A stretch of DNA of 64,000 bases from NCBI RefSeq assembly GCF_001685025.1, contig NZ_MAYU01000023.1:124001-188000 (forward strand). The letters run 5' to 3'. This DNA is from Bacillus sp. FJAT-27225 (lineage in GTDB: Bacteria > Bacillota > Bacilli > Bacillales > Cytobacillaceae). The notes under the pieces are model-generated. The model was not told where the DNA came from. It ran no database searches and saw only the letters and a list, made by a program, of their open reading frames with translations. The first letter of the stretch is position 1. Each line of letters starts with the position of its first letter. The translations under genes and the position numbers were made by a program. Positions 43,493 through 51,544 of the stretch are shown one piece after another.

Positions 43493-45397
43493 TTACGACT
43501 TCAACAGCCGCAAGCTATTTAAAATAACAAGAATTGTACTTCCTTCATGTCCGATTACGCCATACGGCAGGTCGAGCAGCTGCAGGAAGTTTGAAGAAAT
43601 CAACACCGCAATGACCACGATCGAGAATACGATATTTTGCTTGATGATTCGGTTCATCCGGCGCGACAACCGAATTGCCTCGGCAATCTTCGGCAAGTCA
43701 TTTTTCATCAGGACCACATCGGCCGTTTCAAGCGCGACATCCGTACCTTCGCCCATCGCAATCCCGACGTTTGCCGTTGCAAGCGCAGGTGCGTCGTTAA
43801 TCCCATCGCCGACCATGGCAACCGTTTGGTAGCGGCCCATCAGCCCTTTCAGGCGGTCGACCTTTTCCTCAGGAAGGCATTCTGCAAAGTATTCGTCAAC
43901 GCCGCTTTCACCGGCAATCGCCTTTGCCGTCGTCTCGCTGTCTCCGGTGAGCATCACTGTGTGGACGCCCTCCGCGGCAAGCTCGCCAATCGCAGCTTTT
44001 GTCCTGTCGCGGACAACATCTTTTAGCGCAAGCATACCGGCCGGTACATCGTCAATCGAGATGAACACCAGCGTATTACCTTCCGCTGCAAGCCGGCCAG
44101 CGTTTTCGCCAGCCAACCCGGCAACAGCATCCTTGCCAATAAAGCTGGCTTTGCCGATTTTCCACGCTTCACCGTCAAGTTCAGCAGTAATCCCCCAGCC
44201 TGGCTGGTCTTCCATTTTATCAGGCTCAACCAATGGCGTTGAAATTTCTTTTTTAGAAAAAGAAACAATCGCCTTCGCGAGCGGATGGTTTGATTGGTTC
44301 TCGATTGAAGCAAGCTTCCAGAGAAGCTCCTCGCGTGAAAAGCCTTCTGCTGCAAGAAATGCAGTTACTTCCGGCTTGCCTTTCGTCAAGGTGCCGGTCT
44401 TATCAAACGCAATCGCGTTCAGATTCGCCAGGTTCTCAAGGTGAACGCCGCCTTTCACAAGAATCCCGTTCCGGGCACCATTGGAGATCGCCGAAAGGGT
44501 AGCGGGCATGATCGATGCGACAAGCGCGCATGGGGAAGCCACAACGAGCAGCACCATGGCCCGGTAAAATGTTTCCTGCCAGCCCCAGCCGAGCAGATAG
44601 TGCGGAAGGAACATCATCAAAACGACCGCCAGCAGGACAATCTTTACATACTTGCCTTCGAATTTTTCAATGAACAGCTGGGAAGGGGATTTCTCACTCT
44701 GCGCGCTTTGCACAAGCTCGATAATTTTTGAAAAAAGTGTATCGGTACTCGATTTCGTTACTTCAACCGTAATTGCCCCGGACAGGTTCACGGTTCCTGA
44801 GAATACCTCATCATGGAAGCTCTTTTCCACAGGAATGGATTCCCCGGTAATCGCAGCCTGGTCGATACTCGATTCACCTTTTTGAATCACTCCATCGGCA
44901 GGCACACGCTCGCCTGGTTTTACTAAAATACTGTCGCCAATCCGAAGTTCGGAAACAGGGACCCGCCGCTCAACGCCATTCTTGATAAGCAGTGCCTCTT
45001 CAGGCTGAAGTTCCATCAGCGCCGAAATTTCCTTATGGCTTTTGTTCATGGTGTACGATTCAAGCGCACCGCTGACAGCGAAAATAAAAATTAAAATCGC
45101 ACCTTCAGCCCAATAGCCAATAATTGCCGAACCGATCGCCGCAAACACCATTAGCATTTCGACATTTAATTCCTTGTTCTCAATCGTTGCTTCGATGCCT
45201 TCCTTCGCTTTGAAGTATCCCCCGATTACAAAGGCAGCAAGATAGGAAACAATACTTGGAGTTCCTTCAAGGAGCCAGCCGGCCAATATCAGGATGCCGC
45301 TCATTGCCGCACAAATCAGCTCTGCATGCACTGCAAACTTTTCAAAAAAGCCAGGTTCTTCTTTTCCTTTGGCATTTACTTGAATACGCGCTTCCAT
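43493..45397 (-). CDS. zosA: Heavy-metal P1B-type ATPase, ZosA/PfeT-like
   Basis: A protein of 634 residues from the ATG at 45397, nine bases after GGGGAG. It lacks an N-terminal CxxC metal domain, like ZosA/PfeT of B. subtilis (637 residues). Core motifs are AITGESIPVEKS (TGES), the membrane metal site SPCAL, the phosphorylation site AFDKTGTLTKG, HPLA of the nucleotide domain, and MVGDGINDAPAL. The last helix contains HEGSTILVILNSLRLL, as in the Zn/Fe group. It transports Fe(II) or Zn(II), probably outward. A Fur/PerR-like box lies just upstream, which fits PfeT regulation. Confidence 0.85.
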   Translation of the reverse strand: MEARIQVNAKGKEEPGFFEKFAVHAELICAAMSGILILAGWLLEGTPSIVSYLAAFVIGGYFKAKEGIEATIENKELNVEMLMVFAAIGSAIIGYWAEGAILIFIFAVSGALESYTMNKSHKEISALMELQPEEALLIKNGVERRVPVSELRIGDSILVKPGERVPADGVIQKGESSIDQAAITGESIPVEKSFHDEVFSGTVNLSGAITVEVTKSSTDTLFSKIIELVQSAQSEKSPSQLFIEKFEGKYVKIVLLAVVLMMFLPHYLLGWGWQETFYRAMVLLVVASPCALVASIMPATLSAISNGARNGILVKGGVHLENLANLNAIAFDKTGTLTKGKPEVTAFLAAEGFSREELLWKLASIENQSNHPLAKAIVSFSKKEISTPLVEPDKMEDQPGWGITAELDGEAWKIGKASFIGKDAVAGLAGENAGRLAAEGNTLVFISIDDVPAGMLALKDVVRDRTKAAIGELAAEGVHTVMLTGDSETTAKAIAGESGVDEYFAECLPEEKVDRLKGLMGRYQTVAMVGDGINDAPALATANVGIAMGEGTDVALETADVVLMKNDLPKIAEAIRLSRRMNRIIKQNIVFSIVVIAVLISSNFLQLLDLPYGVIGHEGSTILVILNSLRLLKS

Positions 45398-45417
45398 TTT
45401 CAATTTCTCCCCTCTAA

Positions 45418-45434
45418 TTGAGAATAATATTCAA
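45418..45434 (-). promoter_or_regulatory. Fur/PerR/Zur-like operator before the P-type ATPase
   Basis: TTGAGAATAATATTCAA is an imperfect palindrome. Its centre, TGAGAAT-A-ATATTCA, follows the 7-1-7 layout of the Fur family (TGATAAT-N-ATTATCA), with two arm positions broken. It lies about 15 bases from the ribosome binding site. Confidence 0.45.
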
Positions 45435-45594
45435 CCTCATTAACCCTATAAAAAGACGAAAGCCGCTATCCAAGGGAGAATAGCAGCATAAAGCATTTGG
45501 TTTCTTATTTAGAATTATTCTATCATGGGAATTGTTATTTGAAAAGGAATACATGTTATGAATCTACTATTATTCTATTCACATGAACACATAA

Positions 45595-46764
45595 TTAGCC
45601 TTTGGCAGGGCTAGGTTGTTTAAAAAGGGCCAGTGACATAAATATGACCAATAAAATCGCGCTTATTAAGTAGAAGAAACTTCCGCCTTCAAACAGCTGA
45701 ATCGCAAGCCCTCCGAAAAAAGGTCCGCTAACACTGCCGAGACTAAAGAAAACTCCGCACATAATATTTCCTGCCGGAAGGAGCTGCCTTGGAAGCAGGT
45801 CCGCCATATAGCTGATCCCAAGTGAAAATGTTGTTCCAACAGCCATCCCGGCTAAGAAAAATGTGATGAGAAGCCCAAGTGCAGAATCATAAAAAATTCC
45901 GGCTGCAATGAAGCAAAAGAACCCTGTCAGCATGATTCCCATCAGGACATTCCGCCTGCCATATTTATCGCTCAATACCCCGAGCGGGAACTGAAAGAGG
46001 ATACCGCCAATTGAAAATGCAGGCAAGATGATGGAAACGGCTGAAACATCAAGACCATTCCTCAATGCGAGAACCGGGAAGTTTCCATTTAATGATGCTT
46101 CAAGGAAACCATACCCAAGCGGAGGAAGCAGTGAAACCCAGGCGAATTTCAGGACCTGCCCGAATCGTGAGAATGATCCTCTATAAGTACTGGTCACACT
46201 GCCATCCGACTCGGGAAAATCATTCCTGAGCAGCCATACGAACAGCCATGACAGAAGCGATAAAGCTGAAGAAATCATAAACGGAAGTGCCTCGTTTATA
46301 GAGACCAGCCGTGTCATGATCGGGCCGGCAGCAAAGCCAATTCCGAAGAAAAGTCCGTATAGGGAAATATTTCGGCCACGCCTATTTGCAGGGGAGGCCG
46401 CAGTAATCCATGTCTGCGCGCTAAAATGCAGGAAATGGTCGCCTATCCCAATCGCAAACCGGAGGAGAAACCAAAACCAGAAGCTTTTCCATGCAGGGAA
46501 CAGGGCGAGTGCAATTACGACGGTTATCCCCCCGGCAAGCATGATTGGCTTGTATCCAAACCGTCTTAGCGGCCCCTCCATGAATGGTGAAACAAGCAGG
46601 ATGGCGATATACAGTGCCATTGCGTTAATGCCGTTTGATAAGGAAGAAAATCCTTCCCTTTCTAAAATAATGGCCACAAGTGGAAGCAGCATTCCCTGTG
46701 ACAAGCCGGAAACCCCGACCGTACTGACAAGAATCCAAAAGTGTCCCGCAGGTGTATTTTTCAT
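45595..46764 (-). CDS. yfkF: MFS transporter, YfkF-like
   Basis: A protein of 389 residues, with GAGG nine bases before the ATG. It has twelve hydrophobic helices, the loop GPLRRFGYKPIMLAGG, and the second-half motif GVLSDKYGRRNVLMG, typical of sugar- or drug-type MFS carriers. Opening and size agree with YfkF, and it lies next to yfkE, as in B. subtilis. The substrate is unknown. It is transcribed divergently from yfkE. Confidence 0.8.
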   Translation of the reverse strand: MKNTPAGHFWILVSTVGVSGLSQGMLLPLVAIILEREGFSSLSNGINAMALYIAILLVSPFMEGPLRRFGYKPIMLAGGITVVIALALFPAWKSFWFWFLLRFAIGIGDHFLHFSAQTWITAASPANRRGRNISLYGLFFGIGFAAGPIMTRLVSINEALPFMISSALSLLSWLFVWLLRNDFPESDGSVTSTYRGSFSRFGQVLKFAWVSLLPPLGYGFLEASLNGNFPVLALRNGLDVSAVSIILPAFSIGGILFQFPLGVLSDKYGRRNVLMGIMLTGFFCFIAAGIFYDSALGLLITFFLAGMAVGTTFSLGISYMADLLPRQLLPAGNIMCGVFFSLGSVSGPFFGGLAIQLFEGGSFFYLISAILLVIFMSLALFKQPSPAKG

Positions 46765-47135
46765 AAGCCTAAACCTCGATTGTTAATAGATTACATGATG
46801 TTGATGGTATCTGTTGTGGAGGGGGTTTGCAAGCAAAAATTTAGGAACTCTTTTTTATCAAAAAAACTTTCCCATCAACTCGATTTGCGGTACTCTCTAA
46901 ACAGTGAAATAATTCCTTTTTAGGAATGAGGTGGGAAAATTACAGAGGAGGGCGTGAATTTGAGACTTCTCATACGGATGGCTCGATTTTAGGATACAGT
47001 CCGGCAGCCTTAAATAGCAGTATGCAGGGAGACATCTGTATTAGCTGGACCTCAAAATGAGAGACTAGAATAATAAGCAATAACGCGGGTATATAAATTG
47101 GGAACATATTTGGAAAAGAATGAGAGGGAGTAAAT

Positions 47136-48191
47136 ATGGCCAATAAAGTGTTTATGATTATGACCTTCGTTGGGGTCCCGCTTTCAGTCATCGGAAGCCT
47201 AATGGAATGGCCAAGTACGATCTTGTTTGTCATTTACTGTTTGACGATCGTGGCTTTGGCAAGTTATATGGGACGTGCGACCGAAAGTCTTGCGATTGTA
47301 ACCGGCCCAAGGATTGGCGGGTTGCTTAACGCTACTTTCGGAAATGCTGTCGAACTGATTATCTCCATTTTTGCGCTAAAGGCCGGGCTGACAGGCGTTG
47401 TACTTGCGTCACTCACCGGTTCGGTACTGGGCAACCTCCTGCTGGTTGCCGGGCTTTCATTTTTTATAGGCGGAATCAAATTCAAACGCCAGACGTTTAA
47501 TGTCCATGACGCCCGCCATAACTCCGGGCTCCTGATGTTTGCAGTTGTTGTTGCCTTCGTCATTCCTGAAGTTTTTTCAATGGGGATGAGTGAAAGCAAG
47601 ACCATTTCCTTAAGTATTGGCATTTCAATCATTCTAATCGCTCTTTACCTTGCAGCACTATTTTTCAAGCTTGTTACTCACCGTGGGGTTTATCAATCCG
47701 AAAATAACACCAGCCATAGCCATGAAGAGCCTGAGTGGAGCAAAGGGAAGGCAATTCTCATTCTTGCGCTGGCTACTGTTGCAGTCGCATATGTGTCGGA
47801 GAACCTTGTCCATACCTTTGAGGCAGTCGCCCATTCGTTCGGTTGGACGGAACTGTTTATTGGGGTTATTATTGTCGCAATTGTTGGGAATGCTGCCGAG
47901 CACGCATCAGCAATTATATTTGCTTATAAAAACAAAATGGACATTGCCGTCGAAATTGCAATTGGCTCTACCTTGCAGATTGCCATGTTCGTTGCACCAG
48001 TACTTGTCCTAATATCCTTGTTATTTGCTAATAAAATGCCGCTCGTCTTTACACTTCCCGAATTGGTCGCGATGGTGTCATCAGTCCTGTTAATGGTCAT
48101 TATCTCCAATGATGGTGAATCAAACTGGTTTGAAGGATTAACCTTGCTCGCCGCCTATGTCATCATGGGAATAGGATTTTTCCTTCTTTAA
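47136..48191 (+). CDS. yfkE: Ca2+/H+ antiporter ChaA/YfkE (CAX family)
   Basis: A protein of 351 residues, the same as B. subtilis YfkE, with GAGGGAG five bases before the ATG. Eleven hydrophobic segments are arranged as two repeats. The two cation-binding alpha repeats are GGLLNATFGNAVELIISI and IVGNAAEHASAIIFA, each with the essential Glu. It exports calcium in exchange for protons. Array G lies in its 3' region, before its terminator. Confidence 0.93.
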   Translation: MANKVFMIMTFVGVPLSVIGSLMEWPSTILFVIYCLTIVALASYMGRATESLAIVTGPRIGGLLNATFGNAVELIISIFALKAGLTGVVLASLTGSVLGNLLLVAGLSFFIGGIKFKRQTFNVHDARHNSGLLMFAVVVAFVIPEVFSMGMSESKTISLSIGISIILIALYLAALFFKLVTHRGVYQSENNTSHSHEEPEWSKGKAILILALATVAVAYVSENLVHTFEAVAHSFGWTELFIGVIIVAIVGNAAEHASAIIFAYKNKMDIAVEIAIGSTLQIAMFVAPVLVLISLLFANKMPLVFTLPELVAMVSSVLLMVIISNDGESNWFEGLTLLAAYVIMGIGFFLL

Positions 48192-48222
48192 TGAAAGGAT
48201 CGAACTATTTCTGCAACCTTGG

Positions 48223-48376
48223 AATGTCCTCGAGCGCCTAGTTCAAGGACATTTTCACTATACTGTCACCATGAAATGTCCTTGAGCGACTTGTTCAAGA
48301 ACATTTTCACATTATTGTCATCATGAAATGTCCTTGAGTGCCTTGCTTAAGAACACTTTCAATTTCTAAAACAACA
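48223..48376. repeat. Tandem array G: three units, exact 52-bp step, AATGTCCTTGAG...CAAGGACATTTT
   Basis: AATGTCCT starts at 48223, 48275 and 48327, 52 bases apart. Each unit has a 12-bp inverted repeat (AAATGTCCTTGA with TCAAGAACATTT, one G-T pair) over about 33 bases, and then a spacer such as TCACTATACTGTCACCATG. The array lies between the yfkE stop and its terminator, so it is transcribed. Confidence 0.9.
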
Positions 48377-48416
48377 ATGACTCCAGGCCTTTTGAAATTG
48401 GCCTGGAGTCATCTTT
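48377..48416 (+). terminator. Terminator of yfkE
   Basis: ATGACTCCAGGCC (48377-48389) pairs over 13 bases with GGCCTGGAGTCAT (48400-48412), then CTTT. The bases from here to 48660 are A/T-rich and hold nothing that I can name. Confidence 0.85.
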
Positions 48417-48664
48417 GGTTAAGTATTTTTTTCATTTTTATGATCAGGGTATCAATCAAGTCGCTTTATTTTGGGAACGACCACCAACCTTCTCACATAA
48501 TATGGTAAAATTAATGTCAGTTAACATAAATTAGTGTATTCCCGCCTCCTTCTTAGGTTTGATTGAGCGATTGATTCTGCCCTCCTTTGAATAAGATAAG
48601 GCAAGTATACAATATTATTTAATTTTTGTAAACATTCAGATTATTATTTTTTAAGGGGAAAATG

Positions 48665-49300
48665 ATGGCAATTTTCTACAGAATACTATTCTTTATTATC
48701 GGCCTCATGATTTTAACCTTTGGGGTTTCCCTGACAATTGTCGCGAATGTGGGAGCTGGGGCCTGGGATGCACTAAATGTCGGCTTATCGAAAACGTTTG
48801 GCCTTACTGTGGGCAATTGGGTAATGATTGTAGCAGCGATCCTAATGGTTATAAACGCGTTCCTTCACAGGCGGAAACCAGAGCTGCTTGCGGTACTCCT
48901 GCTCTTTACGGTCGGCCCTATGATTGATGTTTGGATGCTGTACGTCTTGAACGGGTGGAGTCCGGACGCGTATATGGCTAAAATGATAGGCTTTTTATTG
49001 GGATTGGTCATTATCGGCTTTGGGGCAGCAATCTACTTGCAGGCGAAATTTCCGCTGCTGCCAATTGATAACTTCATGATGGGCATCAAGAAACGCTTCA
49101 ATCTCAACATTACTGCCGCAAAAACAGCCACGGAACTTTTTGCGCTTGTATTGGCCCTGCTCGCCGGGGGGCCGATTGGGGTTGGGACTCTCATCGTCAC
49201 ATTTGCTATTGGTCCCATCATCAACTTTTTTTTCCCGCCATTCGAACGGCTTTTTCAAAAGATGCTTGCAAGCACAGAGTTGAAAAAGGAACAATTCTAA
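48665..49300 (+). CDS. YczE/YyaS/YitT-family membrane protein
   Basis: A protein of 211-212 residues; two ATGs stand together at 48662 and 48665, and AAGGGG fits the second at six bases. Five to six membrane helices are visible. GAGAWDALNVGLSKTFGLTVGNWVMI is the family's most conserved segment. B. subtilis YczE affects surfactin production in some strains, but the biochemical role is unknown. It is an insertion in the yfk backbone between yfkE and yfkD. Confidence 0.8.
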   Translation: MAIFYRILFFIIGLMILTFGVSLTIVANVGAGAWDALNVGLSKTFGLTVGNWVMIVAAILMVINAFLHRRKPELLAVLLLFTVGPMIDVWMLYVLNGWSPDAYMAKMIGFLLGLVIIGFGAAIYLQAKFPLLPIDNFMMGIKKRFNLNITAAKTATELFALVLALLAGGPIGVGTLIVTFAIGPIINFFFPPFERLFQKMLASTELKKEQF

Positions 49301-49381
49301 TTCTGTAAAATGGGATAATATTCTCGAACTCCGATAACACTAAGTGCAAACAAATGCACTTCGTTGAAAGGAGTTCTTTTT

Positions 49382-50176
49382 GTGAAAAAAATAGCTGCGA
49401 TTATTCTAACTGTTACAATGGCGCTTGCTGTTATTTCTCCAGCTTTGGCTGAAAAAATGGGTTCAAAGACGGTTGTTCCTGAAGGGGCTATGAATATCAC
49501 CAAGGAAAATACGTACCCAAACCCAAATCAGGATGAACCGCTCCTCCAGCCAAGTGAGCTAGCCCAAAGGCTTATTGATTCCACCAAGGTAAATATTGAA
49601 AATCCGAACCTAATCCGGATGCTCAATGAGACAACCATTAATGGTACACCGTTTGCGTTTGGCTACAAGGCTATTATCTATTTAGGCCAATGGCCGCTAA
49701 ATTACGAGTCAGCTGAAACCTCGCCAAACTGGGAATTTCAGAAAATCAACACCAACTATTACGACAACCGCGGCGGCCAGAAGCCATACCAAATCCATTA
49801 TGTCCAGGAATCACAAAAGGTCATCAAGGGAGGGCTGACAGCCAAGATTCCGAATGCCGATGAAGTAAAGCGGATGATGTTAATTAAAGCATCGAGCAAA
49901 ACAAAACTGCCACTCGCATTCGAGACCGTTGTTGGCTTAGGCACCAAAAAGGATCAGATCTATAATATTCCGCGCAAACGCCTTGGCTACCTGTATGCTT
50001 ATGCGCCAGCCATCAATGAAAAAGGAAAAATCACCTATGGCGAGGTATACCTTGTCTTAAAAGGAAACAAAAAATCGCTCGTTATTAAAAATGTAACCTC
50101 CCAGGGAATCGGAGCCTGGATTCCAATTCAGGACTATGTTTCCTTTAGCTTTGCCGCAAGCGAACGGCCAAGGTAG
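49382..50176 (+). CDS. yfkD: Exported protein YfkD
   Basis: A protein of 264 residues from the GTG at 49382, eight or nine bases after GAAAGGAG; this equals the length of B. subtilis YfkD. A signal peptide (VKKIAAIILTVTMALAVISPALA) is followed by a soluble domain with YPNPNQDEPLLQPSELAQRLI and FGYKAIIYLGQWPLNYES, the family's hallmarks. Function is unknown; it is thought to act outside the membrane. A terminator follows at 50241. Confidence 0.9.
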   Translation: MKKIAAIILTVTMALAVISPALAEKMGSKTVVPEGAMNITKENTYPNPNQDEPLLQPSELAQRLIDSTKVNIENPNLIRMLNETTINGTPFAFGYKAIIYLGQWPLNYESAETSPNWEFQKINTNYYDNRGGQKPYQIHYVQESQKVIKGGLTAKIPNADEVKRMMLIKASSKTKLPLAFETVVGLGTKKDQIYNIPRKRLGYLYAYAPAINEKGKITYGEVYLVLKGNKKSLVIKNVTSQGIGAWIPIQDYVSFSFAASERPR

Positions 50177-50240
50177 GTTAGTTTAGAATCGGTAAACTTT
50201 GTGAAATGATAGGTGCGGAGCAAGTAAATTACTCCGATGC

Positions 50241-50271
50241 AAAACCCCGCCAAGAATCGGCGGGGTTTTCG
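50241..50271 (+). terminator. Terminator of yfkD
   Basis: AAAACCCCGCC and GGCGGGGTTTT form a perfect stem with a seven-base loop. Confidence 0.9.
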
Positions 50272-50377
50272 TTTATACGTAAAAAATCTACCGATAAATT
50301 CCTAATCCAACTCATCCTTTGTCGAAAAATAGGATTTTTTACCCTTGCTGAAAGAGGAGGGGATATGCAAATCAGTT

Positions 50378-50403
50378 GTTTAGCTTCCCTCCAATCCGGG
50401 AAA
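50378..50403 (+). promoter_or_regulatory. Candidate sigma-B promoter for the YtxH-like gene
   Basis: GTTTAG (50378-50383) and GGGAAA (50398-50403) are 14 bp apart, close to the sigma-B consensus. YtxH-type genes are sigma-B dependent in B. subtilis. Confidence 0.5.
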
Positions 50404-50451
50404 TACACAAACAGGTCAAACTTTACTAATTAGGATTGAGGAGGGAACCAC

Positions 50452-51222
50452 ATGAATGAATTCGAAAATCAAAATCAGTCTTATAACCAGTCTTATAGCT
50501 ACACGGAGAATGAAAAAAACAGCAAGCTGCTAAAAGGAATTGTCATTGGAGGAGTAATCGGGGGAATCCTGACACTGCTAGATTCGTCCACCCGAAGCAG
50601 CCTGAAGGAAACAGCAACCAATCTGAAAGACACATCCAAGAATATGTTTACTGAGGTAAAAAGCAACCCAACTGAAGTGAAAGATCAGATGATGAATCAA
50701 TTTCAGCAGGCATCCAATGTTCTAAAGGAAGCGATATCGGATGCGCAGGCATTATATGACCGCGTGAACGGAGACTTGTTTGGCAAGGTATCCGAGGTAA
50801 AGGATATTTCAAAGGAAGCCATCGACACAGTGATGGGGGTTAAGGGCGAAGTGAAGTCAATCGGCTCAAAGGTAGCCGAGGCTGGCACTGAGCTAAAAAG
50901 CGCAGTTCCCGATACATCAGGTGGGTCAACATCAGGCAGCACGTCACCTAGTGCAATGGCAGGCTCCACCGGAACGCACCTTGGGGAAGCTTCCGGATCG
51001 TTAACAGGGACAAGCTCTACATCTTCCTATGGAGATAGCACCACCACAACTGACTATGGAATGGGCAACACAACCGGTTCAATTGAAGATGTAGTTGGCG
51101 GCGATGCTAATGCGACTCCAGACGGTTCTGGCGGACTTGGCTATGACAACCAGGATGGAACACACACAACTGGCGGCCAGGAATCCCCATTCCATGACGA
51201 AGACGAAAAGAAAAATTATTAA
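50452..51222 (+). CDS. YtxH-domain general stress protein with low-complexity tail
   Basis: A protein of 256 residues, with GGAGGG before the ATG. A polar N-terminus is followed by the YtxH helix KLLKGIVIGGVIGGILTLLDSSTRSSLKE. Long amphipathic helices extend to about residue 145. The last 110 residues are rich in Gly, Ser and Thr (GGSTSGSTSPS and the like) and probably disordered. The family is membrane-bound, sometimes LEA-like, and induced by salt and other stress. It is a single gene with a terminator. Confidence 0.8.
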   Translation: MNEFENQNQSYNQSYSYTENEKNSKLLKGIVIGGVIGGILTLLDSSTRSSLKETATNLKDTSKNMFTEVKSNPTEVKDQMMNQFQQASNVLKEAISDAQALYDRVNGDLFGKVSEVKDISKEAIDTVMGVKGEVKSIGSKVAEAGTELKSAVPDTSGGSTSGSTSPSAMAGSTGTHLGEASGSLTGTSSTSSYGDSTTTTDYGMGNTTGSIEDVVGGDANATPDGSGGLGYDNQDGTHTTGGQESPFHDEDEKKNY

Positions 51223-51240
51223 TAATGAAGTTGAATTGAA

Positions 51241-51271
51241 AACCAGCAGGAGTGCTCCTGCTGGTTTTTTT
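51241..51271 (+). terminator. Terminator of the YtxH-like gene
   Basis: AACCAGCAGGAG (51241-51252) pairs with CTCCTGCTGGTT (51255-51266), followed by seven Ts. Confidence 0.9.
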
Positions 51272-51291
51272 GATTTTTGAAACAAGACAGG

Positions 51292-51410
51292 ATTAGGACA
51301 CTTTTTCACATAATCAGGACAACTTTTTCGATAATTAGGACAGATTCCACAATTATTAAGACAGTTTCTAAGCTTATTAAGACAGAAAATAAATTAATTA
51401 GGACAAACTC
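51292..51410. repeat. Tandem array H: six units, exact 21-bp step, motif ATTAGGACA
   Basis: ATTAGGACA or a one-base variant occurs at 51292, 51313, 51334, 51355, 51376 and 51397. The twelve bases between motifs are A/T-rich and variable. A weaker relative is at 3139-3230. Because 21 is a multiple of three, one frame gives heptads such as IIRT, but no ribosome binding site supports translation. Confidence 0.85.
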
Positions 51411-51544
51411 CATTCCACCCATCAAACTAAGTACTGCAACTCTAATCCGCTTCAAAAAAACTTCTGCCAGCCTCGCCCAGTTTCAGCTAGAGAACTCCCG
51501 GGTACAGATATGCATAGGTATTTAGTATGGAAGGGGAAATTAAA

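Noticed and set aside
51277-51525. Coding frame with heptads over array H
   Set aside because: The 21-bp step gives a periodic peptide by itself; no binding site, low complexity and no continuation as a protein domain.
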